A stretch of 16,063 bases of DNA, taken from the NCBI GenBank assembly GCA_041163265.1, contig JBEARL010000025.1:1-16063 (forward strand). The letters are read 5' to 3'. Below, piece after piece: positions 14,407 to 16,063 of the stretch. The notes beneath the pieces were generated by a model. The model saw only the letters and a program-made list of their open reading frames with translations. It was not told where the DNA came from and searched no databases. Source of the stretch: CSBr16-57R1 sp041163265 (GTDB taxonomy: Bacteria; Actinomycetota; Nitriliruptoria; Nitriliruptorales; Nitriliruptoraceae). Position 1 is the first letter of the stretch; each line of letters begins with the position of its first letter. The translations under genes were made by a program, and so were the position numbers.

Positions 14407-15636
14407 TCAACGACCTCCGGACGGGCCGGCGACGCGGAACCCGTCCCCGACGGCCTCGAGCGCGCCGGCGAGCCGGGCGCGGACGATGCCGGCGAGCAGC
14501 TCGCCGGCGTCGCACCCCGCGGCGCGGGCGACCTCCGCCGGCGTCATCGGCCGCGGCCACGCGCGCGCCAGCACCGCTGCGGCGCCGGGCGGCACGAGGT
14601 GCCGCAGCGCCGCGGCCCGTGCGCCGGCGGTGCCGGTCCGCTCCGCGCCCTCGGGTCCGCCGTCCGCCGGGGGCCCCTCCCCCGCGTCGATCGAGGCCGG
14701 GGCCGGCAGCAGCGCCAGCGCCGAGGCCGGTCCCAGGTACGGCTCGGCGCCCTCCGAGATGAGGCGCAGCGGGGCGGCCGAGCCGGGCGCGTGCAGGTCG
14801 CCGGGGACGGCGAGGACCGGCCGTCCCCGTGTCGCCGCCGCCCCGGCGGTGAGGAGCGCCCCCGAGCGCTCGCCGCCCTCGACGACGACCACCGCCTCGG
14901 CCAGCCCCGCGACGATGCGGTTGCGTGCGCGGATGACGCCGGGGTGCGGCGCGAGGTCCGGCGTCAGCTCGGAGACGAGGGTCCCGCCGTCGGCGAGCAC
15001 GCGGTCGAACAGGCCGCCGACGCGGGCGTGGTCGCGGGGGTAGGCGACCGCGTGGCCGCATCCGAGCACGACGGTGGTCCCACCGGGCAGCCCGAGCGCC
15101 GCCGCGTGCGCCTCGGCGTCGATGCCGCGGGCCCCGCCCGAGACCACGCGCCCGCCCGCGCGCGCGACGGCCGCGGCGAGGTCCGCCGCGATCGCGCGGC
15201 CGTAGGCGGTGGCGCGCCGCGTCCCGACGACGGCGACGCCGGCGCCAGCGTCGCGCGGCGGCACGCCCCGCCAGGCCAGCAGCATCGGTGCGTCGACCTG
15301 GGGCCAGCCCTCGGCGAGCCGGTCCGGGTACCCGGGGTCGCCGACGACGGCGACGCGGACGCCGAGCGCCGTCCAGCCGCGCAGCGCGGCCGCGGCCGCG
15401 GCCCGCCGCCCCGCGGCGTCCGGACCCGCCGGCGTCCCGACGACGTCGGCCAGCAGCGCCGCCGCGCCCGTGGCGTCGACCGGCGCGTCCGCCGAGGCGG
15501 CCAGTGCGCGCCGAACCCGCTCGGGGCCGCCGCCGGGTCCGCAGGCCAGCGCGACCAGTCGCGCGAGGACGTCGGGGTCCGTGCCGGACGCCGCGACGGC
15601 CGCGGCGAGGTCGCCCAGCGTGACCGCGGCGCTCAC
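14407..15636 (-). CDS. dprA: DNA-processing protein DprA
   Basis: DprA (Smf) binds incoming single-stranded DNA and loads RecA during natural transformation; it is also widespread in bacteria not known to be competent. At 409 residues, a helical N-terminal part occupies about 1-90. The Rossmann-like DprA domain lies at about 92-300 with VAVVGTRRATAYGR (134-147), SGGARGIDAEAH (166-177), GCGHAVAYPRDH (192-203), RARNRIVAGLAEAVVVVEGG (236-255) and SGALLTA (258-264). A C-terminal winged-helix domain is at about 345-403 (MTPAEVARAAGCDAGELL). Two usual positions differ: the FP before RNR reads RA, and the Asn in the normal GxxxLIxEGA block is replaced (SAAPLRLISEGA). The GTG start overlaps the comM stop by GTGA. 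Confidence 0.95.
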   Translation of the reverse strand: MSAAVTLGDLAAAVAASGTDPDVLARLVALACGPGGGPERVRRALAASADAPVDATGAAALLADVVGTPAGPDAAGRRAAAAAALRGWTALGVRVAVVGDPGYPDRLAEGWPQVDAPMLLAWRGVPPRDAGAGVAVVGTRRATAYGRAIAADLAAAVARAGGRVVSGGARGIDAEAHAAALGLPGGTTVVLGCGHAVAYPRDHARVGGLFDRVLADGGTLVSELTPDLAPHPGVIRARNRIVAGLAEAVVVVEGGERSGALLTAGAAATRGRPVLAVPGDLHAPGSAAPLRLISEGAEPYLGPASALALLPAPASIDAGEGPPADGGPEGAERTGTAGARAAALRHLVPPGAAAVLARAWPRPMTPAEVARAAGCDAGELLAGIVRARLAGALEAVGDGFRVAGPSGGR

Positions 15637-16063
15637 GCCAGCGCCGCCGAGCGGACGCGGCCGGAGTCCTCCGCCGCGGGCAGCACCGCCATCCGCCAGC
15701 CGAGCGCCTCGGCGACGTGGTCCTCCTCGACGGCCTCCGATCCCGCGAGGTCGGCGAGCGTGCGCGCGACCCGGACGGTGCGGTCGAAGCCGCGGGCCGA
15801 GCCGCCCATCAGCTCGAGCCCGCCGGTCAGCGTCGCGACGGCGCGCCGACGGACGGTGGCGCGCAGGGCCGCGGCCGGCGCGGCGGCGACCGTCGTCCCG
15901 GTCCGCGCGAGCGACCGGGCCCCCCAAGCGAGCGGCACCGCGGCCGTCGCGAGCGTCAGGAGTGCGCACGCGGCCGCGATCCCCCACCCTTCGGGGGTCG
16001 CCCAGATCGATGCGTTCGGTGACCGCAACGCCCCCGCGGCGGCGCGCGCGAGGAGCAGCGTGG
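15633..16063 (-). CDS. comM: ComM/YifB-type Mg-chelatase-like ATPase, C-terminal end (cut by window edge)
   Basis: Only the last 142 residues are visible. The final 55 or so match the C-terminal helical domain of the ComM family: GGSARGFDRTVRVARTLADL, then AGSEAVEEDHVAEALGWR, cf. the usual LSARGYHRVLRVARTIADL and HVAEALQYR. ComM is an AAA+ helicase promoting branch migration during transformation, and it stands just upstream of dprA in many actinobacteria, as here (GTGA overlap). The visible residues before this block are odd. Where the family has a charged stretch, there is a hydrophobic run of about 30 residues (GWGIAAACALLTLATAAVPL). Codon third positions remain mostly G or C in this frame, so it reads as coding. 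The AAA+ domain would lie outside the window. Family call is good; integrity is not certain. Confidence 0.7.
   Translation of the reverse strand, partial: TLLLARAAAGALRSPNASIWATPEGWGIAAACALLTLATAAVPLAWGARSLARTGTTVAAAPAAALRATVRRRAVATLTGGLELMGGSARGFDRTVRVARTLADLAGSEAVEEDHVAEALGWRMAVLPAAEDSGRVRSAALA

Noticed and set aside
15637..15987. N-terminal extension of DprA by 117 residues
   Set aside because: It is Arg/Gly-rich and overlaps the ComM tail out of frame; the GTG at 15636 overlaps the comM stop as at other junctions here.
1..16063. tRNA, rRNA, CRISPR array, insertion sequence or defence system
   Set aside because: I looked for tRNA T-loop sequences, regularly spaced repeats, transposase motifs and terminal inverted repeats and found none; coding genes fill nearly all the window.

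Overview
This is a very GC-rich window (well over 70 percent G+C by eye, almost every codon ending in G or C). It carries one uninterrupted run of 17 genes, all on the minus strand. Gene content and order match the conserved actinobacterial block comM-dprA-xerC-M23-rpsB-tsf-pyrH-frr-cdsA-rlmN-rseP-ispG-rimP-nusA-ylxR-infB, so the source is most likely a member of Actinomycetota. The block is streamlined compared with mycobacteria and streptomycetes: there is no dxr between rlmN and rseP, and no proS between ispG and rimP. EF-Ts is the short form. These traits suggest a lineage outside the best-studied orders, but the class cannot be fixed from sequence alone.

Layout in transcription order (right to left). 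The right edge holds the C-terminal end of a ComM-type ATPase, overlapped by dprA, then xerC: DNA-uptake processing and chromosome-dimer resolution. Next is an unusual secreted or membrane-anchored protein that joins an M23/LytM-like domain to an alpha/beta-hydrolase (lipase-like) domain, then a six-helix membrane protein with a charged tail. After a 196-base spacer with several strong hairpins come rpsB and tsf (ribosomal protein S2, EF-Ts), pyrH (UMP kinase), frr (ribosome recycling), cdsA (CDP-diacylglycerol synthesis), rlmN (23S rRNA/tRNA A2 methylation), rseP (site-2 protease) and ispG (MEP isoprenoid pathway). A second structured spacer of 206 bases precedes rimP-nusA-ylxR-infB, the transcription and translation initiation operon. 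infB runs off the left edge.

The three junctions cdsA/rlmN, rlmN/rseP and comM/dprA are GTGA overlaps, which implies translational coupling. The two long spacers, before rpsB and before rimP, are the most likely sites of internal promoters and RNA-level control.

Most of the window is core housekeeping DNA. I found no tRNA, rRNA, CRISPR array, insertion sequence or prophage. The part most worth following up is the M23-hydrolase fusion. Its M23 half seems to keep the zinc ligands but lacks both usual catalytic histidines, while its hydrolase half keeps a complete Ser-Asp-His triad. Secondary points are a roughly 110-residue insertion in RseP, an atypical ComM tail, and GC-rich intergenic hairpins with UNCG-type, GNRA-type or GAC loops. 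No stretch longer than about 210 bases lacks a gene.
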